A DNA stretch of 64,000 bases from DAOPYU01 sp942493245. GTDB lineage: Bacteria; Sumerlaeota; Sumerlaeia; UBA8349. This document shows positions 54,409 through 63,909 of the stretch, one piece after another. Under the pieces are notes generated by a model that worked only from the letters and a program-made list of their open reading frames with translations, was not told the origin of the DNA and made no database searches. Position numbers and translations under genes: made by a program. How positions within the stretch are numbered: the first letter of the stretch is position 1; each line of letters opens with the position of its first letter. The DNA lies in NCBI GenBank assembly GCA_942493245.1, contig OW818685.1, positions 3,720,001 through 3,784,000 on the forward strand, read 5' to 3'.

Positions 54409-55536
54409 ATGATGTCTGGCATTTTCGATCTGTTTCGGGGGAAACCCGGTGGGAGACCCTTTGTTCGGGGCCGATGGGCGTGGGGAGTGCGGTTGACTCT
54501 GGTGACGGCCCTGTCCCTGATGGTTGTTGCTGCCAGCGCCGCCCCGAATGTCACCAACGTCCGCGCCAGCCAGCGTTCGGACGGTTCGGGGCTGGTGGAT
54601 GTCTGGTACGACCTGTCCGGCCTGACCGGTTCCGCCCTGGTCAGTCTCTATATCTCGAACGACGCGGGCGCTCATTACAACGTCCTCCCCAGTTCGGTGC
54701 GCCTCTCGGGGGATGTCGGCCCCGGCGTCGCCAACGGAACCAACCGGCACATCGTCTGGGACGTGTTGCGCGACCGACCACAGATCAACTGGGCGCAGTG
54801 CAAAGCGCGCGTGACCGCCGGTGAGACCGGTCAGGCCATCAGCCTGATGCTGCGTGGCGTCGTGCCGCTCGAAATGGTGCGCATCCCCGCCGGGACGTTC
54901 ACCATGGGCAGCGTCATGGACACGGGCTACAGCCAACCCAACGAAATGCCCCTCCACAACGTGACCATTCCGAACGATTTTTACCTGGGAAAATTCGAGG
55001 TGACCCAGGAACAATGGGTCGCCGTCATGGGCAGCAACCCGTCCTATTTCGTGGGTAACCAGAGGCCGGTCGAGCAAGTCTCCTGGGGCGATTGTCAGGC
55101 GTTTATCGCCGCGTTGAACACGTTGGGACTGGGGACGTTCCGCCTGCCGACGGAAGCGGAGTGGGAATACGCCTGCCGCGCGGGAAGCGCCACCCGGTGG
55201 GGTTTCGGCGACGAGCAGGCGTTGCTGGGAGATTACGCCTGGTGTTCTGGTAATTCCAGTACGTCCCAGCCTGTGGGGCAGAAATTGCCCAACGCTTTCG
55301 GCTTGTACGACATGCACGGTAACGTGTGGGAATGGGTGCAGGATTACTGGTATGGGGATTACAACGGGGCGCCCACGGATGGCAGCGCGTGGGAAGACGC
55401 TACGCAGCCAAACCGGGTGTTCCGCGGTGGGTCTTGGGCCTCTCCTCCAGTCGAATGTCTTTCTGCACATCGAGCTGCTGGCGGGCCGGACTCCCATATG
55501 TGGATAACCGGTTTGCGGCTTGTGCGGACTCCGTAA
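54409..55536 (+). CDS. FGE/SUMF1-like C-type-lectin-fold exported protein, variable protein 3
   Basis: 375 residues from the ATG at 54409 (AAGGAG seven bases upstream; a longer frame from 54148 runs through the shared upstream repeat). Signal peptide about 1-44 (ALSLMVVAASAA). Beta-sandwich (NVRASQRSDGSG to HIVW) then an FGE-like domain (IPAGTFTMGSVMDTG, FEVTQEQWVAVMG, FRLPTEAEWEYACRAG, GNVWEWVQDYWY, RVFRGGSW). Catalytic FGE cysteines are absent. It is a more distant paralogue of the 27988 and 29724 genes; its C-terminal stretch ASPPVECLSAHRAAG is in the place of VR1/VR2 but its codons no longer keep the C/T third-base pattern, so it looks older. It is followed by lipase copy B, as copy 1 is by lipase A. 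Confidence 0.9.
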   Translation: MMSGIFDLFRGKPGGRPFVRGRWAWGVRLTLVTALSLMVVAASAAPNVTNVRASQRSDGSGLVDVWYDLSGLTGSALVSLYISNDAGAHYNVLPSSVRLSGDVGPGVANGTNRHIVWDVLRDRPQINWAQCKARVTAGETGQAISLMLRGVVPLEMVRIPAGTFTMGSVMDTGYSQPNEMPLHNVTIPNDFYLGKFEVTQEQWVAVMGSNPSYFVGNQRPVEQVSWGDCQAFIAALNTLGLGTFRLPTEAEWEYACRAGSATRWGFGDEQALLGDYAWCSGNSSTSQPVGQKLPNAFGLYDMHGNVWEWVQDYWYGDYNGAPTDGSAWEDATQPNRVFRGGSWASPPVECLSAHRAAGGPDSHMWITGLRLVRTP

Positions 55537-55676
55537 GGGCGTACGCTGTTTTCTTTTCATTCTGGCGGAATGCAGGTTCGCGTTGTAGGACTTCTGAGCG
55601 CCAGAATGGGGGGGGGCCTGAAGTTTACGATACTCCAGGTTTCGGGATGTAAGAGGATAGAAAAGGATGCCAGGCG

Positions 55677-58600
55677 ATGATCCCGCGACGATTCGATAAT
55701 CCGGTTCGAGTTTTGTTTTCCTTTCTCCTGTTTTCTTTCCTGCTGGCCGCATCTGCTCGGGCGGATACCGGCTGGGGGGAGTCGCCCCTCTTTGCGATCG
55801 ACACGGAGTTTCAGGCCCAGGCGTCGGCCTTCGCGAATTCGCCCCTGTTCTCCATCAAGACCCGATTCTACCCCTCCGCCACCGCTTCGGCCAGTTCCGG
55901 CCTGTTCAGCATTAGCACGACAGGTTTGAGCTGGGTGGTGTCCGAGGCGGAGTCGGGGTTGTTCTCGATCGATACGGCGCTTCTTCTGGCGATAACGCCC
56001 GAGCGCCTGGAATTCGGCAGCGTGAACCAGAACGGGGCGTCCGTCGAGCGCTCGTTTACAGTGCGCAACTTCGGGAGCAAGTCCCGGACGCTTTCCTGCT
56101 CGACCGATGCGCCTTTCCAGATGGCGACGGCCTCTCCCGTGACGGTAAACGCAGGCGAGACCGTTTCCGTCACGGTCCGGTTTACGCCCGGGGCCGATGC
56201 AGGGAGTTATTCAAGGAACGTCCGCTTTTCGACGGGGAACATGGGAATTCTGCGCCAGGCGACGGCGGGGGTGGTTCCGGTGTACGGGTTGGGGTCCATC
56301 TATGGGAAGGTGACCACGACGTCTGCCGGGGCCGGTGCGGGCATGGCGGGGGGGAGTCCGGCCCAATTGGCGGAGACTCCGGTCGCCGGCGCCTGGATGA
56401 TGCCCTTCCGGGCGGGCACGACACAGCCCTACGGCCAGCCGACCTACTCGAATACGCTCGGAGACTATCGAATCCGCACAGGCCCCGGAACTTACGACCT
56501 GTTGGTGGCGCCGACCAACGCGCAGGGCTGCATCCTGTTCGAAAAGGTCAAACTCGAACGGTTGACGGTGAGCGCGAATCAGGATTTATTGGCCAACTGT
56601 TCAGTTCAGATCAAGTCCTCCACGCCTCTCCCCAACCGGGAAGTCCCGATCGTGCTGGTGCGGGGGCGCGGCAAGGATAAGAATTGGGAGGATGACGAGA
56701 AAAGCTACTGGGCCGAGGCCCGGACATATCTGAAAGGTGCGCTTTTCCAGCATGTGTGGGACTGCAATGACCCGGAGGGGGACACAAAACCGGGGCATGT
56801 AATCAACGGGACGAAGAGCATCCGGGATAACGCTTCTTCATTGCATAATTATATCCAGTTGAAGTCGGATGAATACGCTGCGGACCCGACGCATGGCGGG
56901 AAGATGCCGGATCGGATCTTTATTGTGGCCCACAGCATGGGCGGCCTGATCACCCGGCAAATGTTGACGGACCTGGACCAGAGCGGCTGGGATATTCCAC
57001 CGGTGAAGAAAGTGGTCATGCTGAGCACGCCGAACGCGGGGTCGCGTTTGGCAGACAGGGCCTATGAGGCTTATCTGGGCATTGTGGCCAGGGTACCCTC
57101 CCAGCTTGTGGCAGACGCGGCGTGGAATCTGCTTGATCCCAAGACCGCTGCAACCGAAGACCTGAAGACCCATAATTTCTACTCCTCTGGGAAATTCGCT
57201 GTTCAAAATCCCTGGCCCACTGGAATCGAGTTGTATCTTCTGGGAGGCAGTTTCGATGCGGAAACCGTACTGAAATCGGCTCTCGCAACGGTTGATGATC
57301 TGCAATGCGCAGCAGGAGCGTTGATGCTGACTCAGTTTACACCCGGGTATCGGGATAATCCGAATGATGGTGCGGTGACCTTGGGGAGCGCTCAAGGGAT
57401 GTACTCTCTTGGCTGGATATACTCTGGAGTTGCAGGGTCAACTCCATCTTATGAGCCGAATCTGGTGTCATGTTTCGAGAACGGAACCCCCATTCTCCCG
57501 TTCCGGGATACCCACCAGAACCACAGCCGAATTCGAAGCGATCTGGAGACATTGCAATATGTCGGGGCGATTCTGAGCGATTCGGCGGCAGCGGCGGCCC
57601 AAAAATCAAGCCAACTGGCATCCGAGGTTCTCGATAGTTCGGAGTCGGATACCGGTCTCGATCTGCGACGCATCGAACAACAGGAGGGAGTCCTGGTCCC
57701 TGCGGAACATCGCGAGTTGATATTCCCGTGCGATTCACTCACGACCGTGACGGTAGCCGTCATATCGGAGGGATCGTCCCTCACGCTGAAGCTGCGCACG
57801 CCGCAGGGCACGCTGATCAACCCGATCGGCGACACGCTAACATCCGGCGTGCAATACGTCGCGGTTCCCAGACCCGACCGGACGGGCGGCATCGCGCAGT
57901 TTATCATCGCCGCGCCGCAAGCGGGTGAATGGACCGCCATCCTGGACGCTCCGAGTACCGCCACCGCCGCCACCCCGTTCACGTTGACAGTGAGCGGCTT
58001 TGGCCGTCTGGATATCTACCCCGACGACGGACAGCAGTTCGGATGGGGACAGGGGCCGGTTCTGTTATGTCAGGCCGCCAGCATCACCAGTGACACAACC
58101 AGCAGCGACCCGATCACCAGCGTCACCGTTCATGCGACCGCCACGAACGCGGCAAACGGAACGCTATATGCCGTTGACCTCTACGACGACGGCGGGCATG
58201 GCGACGGCCTGATCCACGATGGCGTTTCAGGAGGATTCCTTTCCACCTCGACCCAGGCGGGCGTGTATCAGGTGGCCTGGCGGGCGGAAGGCGTGGACCC
58301 CGCCACCGGATACCCCTTCCGCCGGTTGAAAGAAACGCAGTTCGTAGTCTCGACGGCGAACGCGTTCATCGCGGGCGGACTGTCGCATGAGAGTTACGAC
58401 CTGGATGGCGATTCCCAGACGGATCAGATTACGGTGGAATGTCTGGTCAGCGCCCGGAAAGCGCTCTCGGGATACTTGACTGGGGACCTGGTGGACTCTT
58501 CGGGAGAGGTTCGGATCAGCGCGTCTCAGGCTTTCGAGCGTCAGCAGGACGAGACCGCCGGGGTGACCCTGCGGTTCCACAAGGGGTCCATCCCCATTCC

Positions 58601-59717
58601 CGGCAATTTCGGTCCCTGGCACATGGAAAATCTGGCGCTGTGGGAAAGCGCGACCACAGGAACCGTCTGGCTTGACAATTATCAGGGACAGTATGAGGTG
58701 AATGTCAGTCTGAAGGGCCCCGGACTGGTAACGCATCAAGTCTCCTTCCAGACGGATGGCACGCCGGGCGCCACTCTGGCGGGAGAGACCCCGCAAACCG
58801 TCACGGACGGTTCCAGCGCCACGTCGGTCACGGCAATAGCCCCCGTGGGGTACCACTTTGTCAAGTGGACGTTGAATGGGACGGACTACTCGACCTCCAA
58901 CCCCCTGGTGGTGGACAATGTCACAGAAGATATGGCCTTTACTGCGAACTTCGCGATCAACGAGTACGTGCTGACGGTTACGAAGGCGGGGACGGGGCAG
59001 GTAACGACCGAACCGTCCCCAGGTATCAACGGCTATGCCGAAGGTACGGTCGTCATATTGACGGCGATACCGGATGCACAAATGCAGTTTGACGGCTGGA
59101 GTGGGGATCTGACGGGCACGCAGTCGCCCATCACGATCACGATGACGGATAATAAGTCGGTGACTGCGACGTTCAGCCCGGTGCCGGTGGGTAACAAGAC
59201 GTTGGCCCTGACAGTGACTCCGTCGGCGGCCGTGGTGGCGGGGTGCGCGGTCTCGAAAACACCTGACGCGCCTTCCTATGCGCCGGGTACAACGGTGACA
59301 CTGGCCGCAATGGTCGCGACAGGCTGGCACTTTGTGGCCTGGTCGGGCGACGCCACGGGTACGAGCACAACGGTTCAAGTAACGCTGGATGCCGACAAAT
59401 TGGTAACAGCGACCTTCGCACTCAACGAGTACACGCTGGCGGTCGAGGCGGTGGGTACGACTGGGACGGTTTCCGTTTCGCCCAACCAAACAACCTACAC
59501 CCACGGCACGACGGTGACGTTGACCGCAACCCCCTTGCCCGGCTATCGGCTTGCGAGGTGGGAAGGCGATGTCCCGGCTGAGAGCGAGACGGTGAATCCG
59601 CTGACGCTGAAAATGACGAGCAACCGTACTATTCGCGCGGTTTTCGAGCGTATCCCCGCCGTGCCGATGTGGTTGATTTCCAGGGTGGACGAACGGTTCG
59701 CGGGGAAGCGATATTGA
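55677..59717 (+). CDS. Secreted multidomain lipase-like alpha/beta-hydrolase (copy B)
   Basis: 1346 residues. Signal peptide about 1-29 (FLLAASARA). Residues 33-100 hold four copies of a short motif of the form S-x-LF-x-I-x-T (SPLFAIDT, SPLFSIKT, SGLFSIST, SGLFSIDT) about 20 residues apart. Then an ASH-like Ig domain (LEFGSVNQNG), a beta-sandwich, and an alpha/beta-hydrolase with VPIVLVRGRGK and the nucleophile elbow AHSMGG (Ser420), MLSTPNAGS downstream. The second half has a beta-sandwich with LYDDGGHGDGLIHDGV and four InlB-type repeats (TVTLTA, GWSGDLTGT and similar). The same core as the protein at 24193, with more InlB repeats instead of its C-terminal domain. A 10-base inverted repeat (55558-55567 with 55599-55608) lies between it and the FGE-like gene. 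Confidence 0.87.
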   Translation: MIPRRFDNPVRVLFSFLLFSFLLAASARADTGWGESPLFAIDTEFQAQASAFANSPLFSIKTRFYPSATASASSGLFSISTTGLSWVVSEAESGLFSIDTALLLAITPERLEFGSVNQNGASVERSFTVRNFGSKSRTLSCSTDAPFQMATASPVTVNAGETVSVTVRFTPGADAGSYSRNVRFSTGNMGILRQATAGVVPVYGLGSIYGKVTTTSAGAGAGMAGGSPAQLAETPVAGAWMMPFRAGTTQPYGQPTYSNTLGDYRIRTGPGTYDLLVAPTNAQGCILFEKVKLERLTVSANQDLLANCSVQIKSSTPLPNREVPIVLVRGRGKDKNWEDDEKSYWAEARTYLKGALFQHVWDCNDPEGDTKPGHVINGTKSIRDNASSLHNYIQLKSDEYAADPTHGGKMPDRIFIVAHSMGGLITRQMLTDLDQSGWDIPPVKKVVMLSTPNAGSRLADRAYEAYLGIVARVPSQLVADAAWNLLDPKTAATEDLKTHNFYSSGKFAVQNPWPTGIELYLLGGSFDAETVLKSALATVDDLQCAAGALMLTQFTPGYRDNPNDGAVTLGSAQGMYSLGWIYSGVAGSTPSYEPNLVSCFENGTPILPFRDTHQNHSRIRSDLETLQYVGAILSDSAAAAAQKSSQLASEVLDSSESDTGLDLRRIEQQEGVLVPAEHRELIFPCDSLTTVTVAVISEGSSLTLKLRTPQGTLINPIGDTLTSGVQYVAVPRPDRTGGIAQFIIAAPQAGEWTAILDAPSTATAATPFTLTVSGFGRLDIYPDDGQQFGWGQGPVLLCQAASITSDTTSSDPITSVTVHATATNAANGTLYAVDLYDDGGHGDGLIHDGVSGGFLSTSTQAGVYQVAWRAEGVDPATGYPFRRLKETQFVVSTANAFIAGGLSHESYDLDGDSQTDQITVECLVSARKALSGYLTGDLVDSSGEVRISASQAFERQQDETAGVTLRFHKGSIPIPGNFGPWHMENLALWESATTGTVWLDNYQGQYEVNVSLKGPGLVTHQVSFQTDGTPGATLAGETPQTVTDGSSATSVTAIAPVGYHFVKWTLNGTDYSTSNPLVVDNVTEDMAFTANFAINEYVLTVTKAGTGQVTTEPSPGINGYAEGTVVILTAIPDAQMQFDGWSGDLTGTQSPITITMTDNKSVTATFSPVPVGNKTLALTVTPSAAVVAGCAVSKTPDAPSYAPGTTVTLAAMVATGWHFVAWSGDATGTSTTVQVTLDADKLVTATFALNEYTLAVEAVGTTGTVSVSPNQTTYTHGTTVTLTATPLPGYRLARWEGDVPAESETVNPLTLKMTSNRTIRAVFERIPAVPMWLISRVDERFAGKRY

Positions 59718-60124
59718 TTCAGGGCGTCACTGCAATTCTACAGAAAAAGGTGGTGTGGGTGGATATGGGAAAGACGTCTTGTGCGGGGTAAGTTCCTTTT
59801 GTGCAGCCGCCTCGACGCCGCCCCTCGATACCGTGTGATTCACACACAGTTTCGTGTCAGCATACACCTCTTTTTGCTTCCGACAGGAAAATGGTCCCCC
59901 AAACACAATTTTCGGGATTCTATAGGGTGCCGCACTTTTCAACCTACCGGTCAACCGTTGCACTTTTCGACCGGCTTTTACTCAGAACGACTGAAATTAC
60001 TTGAGTTAAAAGGCAGGATGCTCCTGCGCTCTCCAGATTTCACCGCTTTTTGCTCACAATAGTTCATTGCATAGTTCCAGGAAACTTACCGGTTCCGTGA
60101 ATCTAATTGGATACTGCGGCCCGC

Positions 60125-60143
60125 GGGAACAAAACGGGAACAT
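60125..60143. other. Candidate integrase arm-type site (right)
   Basis: GGGAACAAAACGGGAACAT, the counterpart of 5680-5698, 124 bases inside the right att core. The remaining stretch 59718-60266 has no supported gene. Confidence 0.45.
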
Positions 60144-60266
60144 ATTGCGCGAAAAGGTGGGGCAAAATGGGTCAATTTAGCTACTCGCCCGTAAAGATAG
60201 ACCTTTTCGGTTCGCTTTTTTGTTTCTTGTAGAAGTCTGATTTTTGAGGGTTTATTTGTGGTATTT

Positions 60267-60315
60267 AGTGGAGCCCGAGAGCGGAATCGAACCGCTGACC
60301 CCTTGCTTACCATGC
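60267..60315 (-). other. att site inside the intact tRNA-Thr
   Basis: 49 bases identical to 5568-5616. The element supplies this 3' half and so restores the tRNA gene. Confidence 0.9.
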
Positions 60316-60344
60316 AAGTGCTCTGCCGACTGAGCTACTCGGGC
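60269..60344 (-). tRNA. tRNA-Thr (anticodon GGT)
   Basis: 76 bases with encoded CCA. The acceptor stem GCCCGAG/CTCGGGC, D-arm GCTC..GAGC, anticodon stem CTTGC/GCAAG with loop ATGGTAA (anticodon GGT), and T-arm AGCGG-TTCGATT-CCGCT all pair. It is the attachment gene of the element. Its natural terminator now seems to be at 5523-5555; no hairpin terminator follows the CCA end here. Confidence 0.95.
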
Positions 60345-60689
60345 CCTTTGGGGGAAGCAGCGGGTTGGAACGCTGCGAAGTGGCTGAAAGAACAGGCCAT
60401 TTTCCCGTTTGAGGCGTCTGCGCCGTCACAGACGCGCGGCACAGGATGTCTTGTGTATCGTACCCGAGCGAAAGGGTCAAGGAAAAAAACCGTTTTTTGT
60501 CCTCTCGATGAAAAAGAACGAACTGCGGGGCCGGAGGTATTGAGGTTCTCGGGTATTTTGTGTGAGTTTCCAGAACCGCGCCGGCGGGGAGGAACCTCAG
60601 GAACTCCTCATTGTCTATATGACCTTTCGCTTTCCAAAACCAACACCCCCCATCTTCCGGCCTTCATTCAGAGATAAAAGCGGTTCTGG

Positions 60690-60798
60690 AGGGGGCATGG
60701 GCGTCTCGCCCATGAAGGGGTTCCGGGATAAGGACCCCGAAATCCCCGGCCCTGCCGACGAAAACGTCGGCCATCCACGGGCGAGACGCCCGTGCCAC
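60690..60798. repeat. Palindromic intergenic repeat
   Basis: GCATGGGCGTCTCGCCCATG (60695-60714) and the related 60775-60796 (CACGGGCGAGACGCCCGTG) are each palindromic and together form an inverted repeat, enclosing further small stems (for example GCCGACGAAAACGTCGGC). It resembles dispersed GGGCGAGACGCCC repeats. The gap 60345-61037 contains no supported gene. Confidence 0.55.
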
Positions 60799-61037
60799 CT
60801 CCGGTCCATCCCCGCTTTTATACAGGACGGGGTACTTCTTGCCATCCCCCCTCAAACGACAACCTCACCATTCGCCGGACACAGAGGAGTTCCTGGGGAG
60901 GAACCTCGACGGGGAGATATTTCTGAAAATGAAAGAACCCGCAGGTTGACAAATGCGCCGCGCACGTTATAAATGGGGAACGGAAGTGTTTCCATTTTTG
61001 TCGGCATACGATTCTTTTTCGCAGAGGAGATTGGGTC

Positions 61038-62072
61038 ATGGCGGGTACGTTTCGTTTTTCATTCGGTCCCTGGAACATCCACGAAGGCGCCGATCCGTTC
61101 GGTCCGACGGTGCGTTCTTCGATCGCGTTCAACAAGAAACTGGCGCTTTACAAAAACCTGGGGTTCGAGGCCGTGCAGTTCCACGACGACGACGCCGTGC
61201 CGGACATGGACGAGTTGAGTCCGGATCAGATCGTGAAGAAGGCCGTTGCGGTCCGCAAGGCGCTCGAGAAGCAGGGGCTGGTGGCGGAGTTTGTGGCGCC
61301 GCGGCTGTGGGAAAGCGGCAAGACGGTGGATGGCGGCTATACGTCGAACGATCCGGCGTGCCGCAAGTACGCGCTCGAGCGCTCGAAGCGTTGCGTGGAC
61401 ATCGCCAACGCGCTGGGGACGGATCTGGTGGTGCTGTGGCTGGCGCGCGAGGGCACGTATATCCGCGAGGCCAAGGACAGCAAACTGGCGGTCGAGCGGA
61501 TTCTCGACGCCGTCAACATGATGCTCGAGTACGATCCGAAGATCCGCATCGCCATCGAGGCGAAACCGAACGAACCGATGGACCACACGTATATCCCGAC
61601 AACGGGCCACGCGTTGGCTCTGGCGGCCATGAGTGTGGACCCGAAGCGGGTGGGGGCGAACATCGAGAGCGCGCACGCCATTCTGGCGGGGCTGGATCCG
61701 TCGGATGAGATGGGGTTTGCGCTGGCGACGGGCAAACTGTTCACGGTCCACCTGAACGACCAGAACGGGCTGAAGTTCGACCAGGACAAGTCGTTCGGGT
61801 CGGTGGACCTGCGCCGGGCGTTCAACCAGGTCCGGATTCTGGATCAGTATGGGTACGGTGAGCGGGGCGAGTGGGTCGGTCTGGACGTCAAGGCAATGCG
61901 GACCCAGAAGGCGAGCCTGGCGACCAAACATTTGTCGAACAGCCGGACGATTTTCTTGCGTTTGCTTGAGATTTCGCGCAGTCTGGACGCGAAAAAGATG
62001 GCGGCCCTGGTCAAGGATCGCGACTACGAGGAACTGGATCTTTACATCATGCAAAGCCTGTTGGGTGCGTAA
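61038..62072 (+). CDS. Xylose isomerase family protein (actinobacterial-type TIM barrel)
   Basis: 344 residues. The start follows GGAG, and the sequence RFSFGPWNIHEGADPFGPTV matches the N-terminus of class I xylose isomerases. Active-site motifs: FHDDD (catalytic His about 54), IEAKPNEP (Glu ligand and Lys), ANIESAH (Glu and His ligands), FDQDKSFG (two Asp ligands), and LDVKAMR (Asp ligand). In the usual HIDLNGQNG motif this protein reads VHLNDQNG, so the metal ligand Asp245 (Streptomyces numbering) is replaced by His, and a shifted Asp follows two residues on. It likely interconverts an aldose and a ketose, but the changed ligand means the substrate need not be xylose. The gene lies in the chromosome right of the element; no xylulokinase is adjacent. 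Confidence 0.85.
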   Translation: MAGTFRFSFGPWNIHEGADPFGPTVRSSIAFNKKLALYKNLGFEAVQFHDDDAVPDMDELSPDQIVKKAVAVRKALEKQGLVAEFVAPRLWESGKTVDGGYTSNDPACRKYALERSKRCVDIANALGTDLVVLWLAREGTYIREAKDSKLAVERILDAVNMMLEYDPKIRIAIEAKPNEPMDHTYIPTTGHALALAAMSVDPKRVGANIESAHAILAGLDPSDEMGFALATGKLFTVHLNDQNGLKFDQDKSFGSVDLRRAFNQVRILDQYGYGERGEWVGLDVKAMRTQKASLATKHLSNSRTIFLRLLEISRSLDAKKMAALVKDRDYEELDLYIMQSLLGA

Positions 62073-62119
62073 GCGCGCAGGTTCACCGGGCTTTGAACTG
62101 AGAAAGGAGCGAGGGCGTC

Positions 62120-63736
62120 ATGAAACGGCTTCGCATTTTGATCCTTCAAGGCCTGATTTTGACAGGGGGTCTGGTGTCGGCGTTCGCCCGCGCGGGTGCG
62201 CCGGCGCCGGACCCTTCGATTTTTTTCCGCATCCGCGTGGTGGACGAGCAGACGAGCCGGGGCATCCCGCTCGTGGAACTACGCACGACGAATGGAATCT
62301 CGTCCTGGACGGACAGCAACGGGCTGGTGGCCTTCTACGAACCAGGGCTGATGGACCGGGATGTTTTTTTCTCGATCAAAAGCCACGGGTATGAGCCGCC
62401 GAAGGACGGATTCGGCATCGCGGGCAAGGCGCTGCATCCGGAAGGCGGGAAAAGTGCGGAGATTCGGCTCAAGCGGCTGAACATCGCCGAACGGTTGTAC
62501 CGCATCACCGGCGGGGGGATCTATCGCGACAGCCTGCTGCTGGGCGAAAAAGCGCCTCTGAAAGAACCCCTGTTGAACGGCCAGGTGTTCGGGCAGGATT
62601 CCGTTCAACCCGTCCTGTACAAGGACAAGATCTACTGGTTCTGGGGGGACACGAACCGGCCGAGCTATCCCCTGGGAAATTTCCACACGACGGGGGGCTT
62701 TTCGGACCTGCCCGGTCAGGGCGGGTTGGACCCGTCGGTGGGGGTGGACATCCGGTATTTCGTCGAGGCGCCCGACAAGTTTGTGAAGGAGATCTGTCCC
62801 TTCGAACCGGGCGGAGTGCTGGTGTGGATAGACGGTCTGTTGACACTGCCCGACGAGTCGGGCCAGACGCGGTTGGTAACGCACTATGCGTCGCTGAAGA
62901 GCATGGAAAAGACGATCGAGCATGGCCTGGCCGTCTGGAATGACGAGAAGGAAATTTTCGAGAAGCGGGTCAAGTTCGACCTGGAGAAGAAGTGGCAGTG
63001 CCCGCAGAGCCACCCGATCCGCCTGACCACCGATGGGGTGGATTATTTCTATTTCCAGATGCCTTTCCACACGATCCGGATGCGCGCCAGCTGGGCGGCG
63101 ATGGTGGATCAGAGCGCCTATGAGGCATTCACACCGCTGGCGCCGGGAACGCGTTACGAGAAGGGGAAATCGCGTGTCGAGCGCGACTCCGAAGGACGCG
63201 TGGTGTGGGGATGGAAACGCGACACGGAGCCAGTGACGACCAGCCAGGAGAAGGAACTCCTCGACGCCGGTCAACTGCACCCGGACGAAACCCGGTTCCT
63301 TCCCAAGGATGCCGAAAGCGGCAAGATTGTGTTGATGCACGGAGGAACGGTGCAGTGGAATGTGTACCGAAAGAAGTGGATTCTCCTCGCGGTGGAGTAT
63401 TACGGGAAACCGTCGTTTCTGGGCGAGGTGTGGTACTCGGAGTCCGATTCGCCGCAAGGCCCGTGGACCTGGGCGCACAGGGTCGTGACGCATGACAAGT
63501 ATTCGTTCTACAACCCCGTCCACCACGCGTTTTACGACCAGGAGGGAGGACGCCTGATCTATTTCGAGGGAACCTACACAACGACGTTCTCGTCGGGCAA
63601 CGAGTTCCAGACGCCGCGCTACGATTACAACCAGATGATGTACCGTCTCGATTTGTCGGACCCGCGTCTGGCGCCCCCCTCGGCCAAAGAGGCGGGCAAG
63701 GCCGAGACGCCGAAAGCCAGAACCTCGAAAAAGTAA
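62120..63736 (+). CDS. Secreted protein with propeller-like glycosidase fold, unknown
   Basis: 538 residues. Signal peptide about 1-26. A small carboxypeptidase-regulatory-like beta domain (about 34-118) is followed by a repetitive beta domain with aromatic, DUF4185/GH43-like strands: YKDKIYWFWGDTNRP, GVDYFYFQMPF, VYRKKWILLAVEYYG, EVWYSESDSPQGPWTWA and LIYFEGTYTTTF. This resembles five-bladed propellers of sugar-binding or cutting proteins. No catalytic triad is evident to me. GAAAGGAG precedes the ATG; the gene follows the xylose-isomerase-like gene by 47 bases on the same strand, so they may be co-transcribed and serve carbohydrate use. Confidence 0.75.
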   Translation: MKRLRILILQGLILTGGLVSAFARAGAPAPDPSIFFRIRVVDEQTSRGIPLVELRTTNGISSWTDSNGLVAFYEPGLMDRDVFFSIKSHGYEPPKDGFGIAGKALHPEGGKSAEIRLKRLNIAERLYRITGGGIYRDSLLLGEKAPLKEPLLNGQVFGQDSVQPVLYKDKIYWFWGDTNRPSYPLGNFHTTGGFSDLPGQGGLDPSVGVDIRYFVEAPDKFVKEICPFEPGGVLVWIDGLLTLPDESGQTRLVTHYASLKSMEKTIEHGLAVWNDEKEIFEKRVKFDLEKKWQCPQSHPIRLTTDGVDYFYFQMPFHTIRMRASWAAMVDQSAYEAFTPLAPGTRYEKGKSRVERDSEGRVVWGWKRDTEPVTTSQEKELLDAGQLHPDETRFLPKDAESGKIVLMHGGTVQWNVYRKKWILLAVEYYGKPSFLGEVWYSESDSPQGPWTWAHRVVTHDKYSFYNPVHHAFYDQEGGRLIYFEGTYTTTFSSGNEFQTPRYDYNQMMYRLDLSDPRLAPPSAKEAGKAETPKARTSKK

Positions 63737-63909
63737 GGGTTTTTATTCCCTATCTCCTTGCGTCTAGCCGGATCGCAGGATTAGGATGGTGTTCCTGCGC
63801 AGGCGGCATTTTCCGGGAAGGAATGGTGTTTCCCGTGGTTCTGGGGGACCGATGAACGGACAAAGACTGCGTGCGGCAGACCATACTCATTAAAAGGGAG
63901 ACCGGTAGG

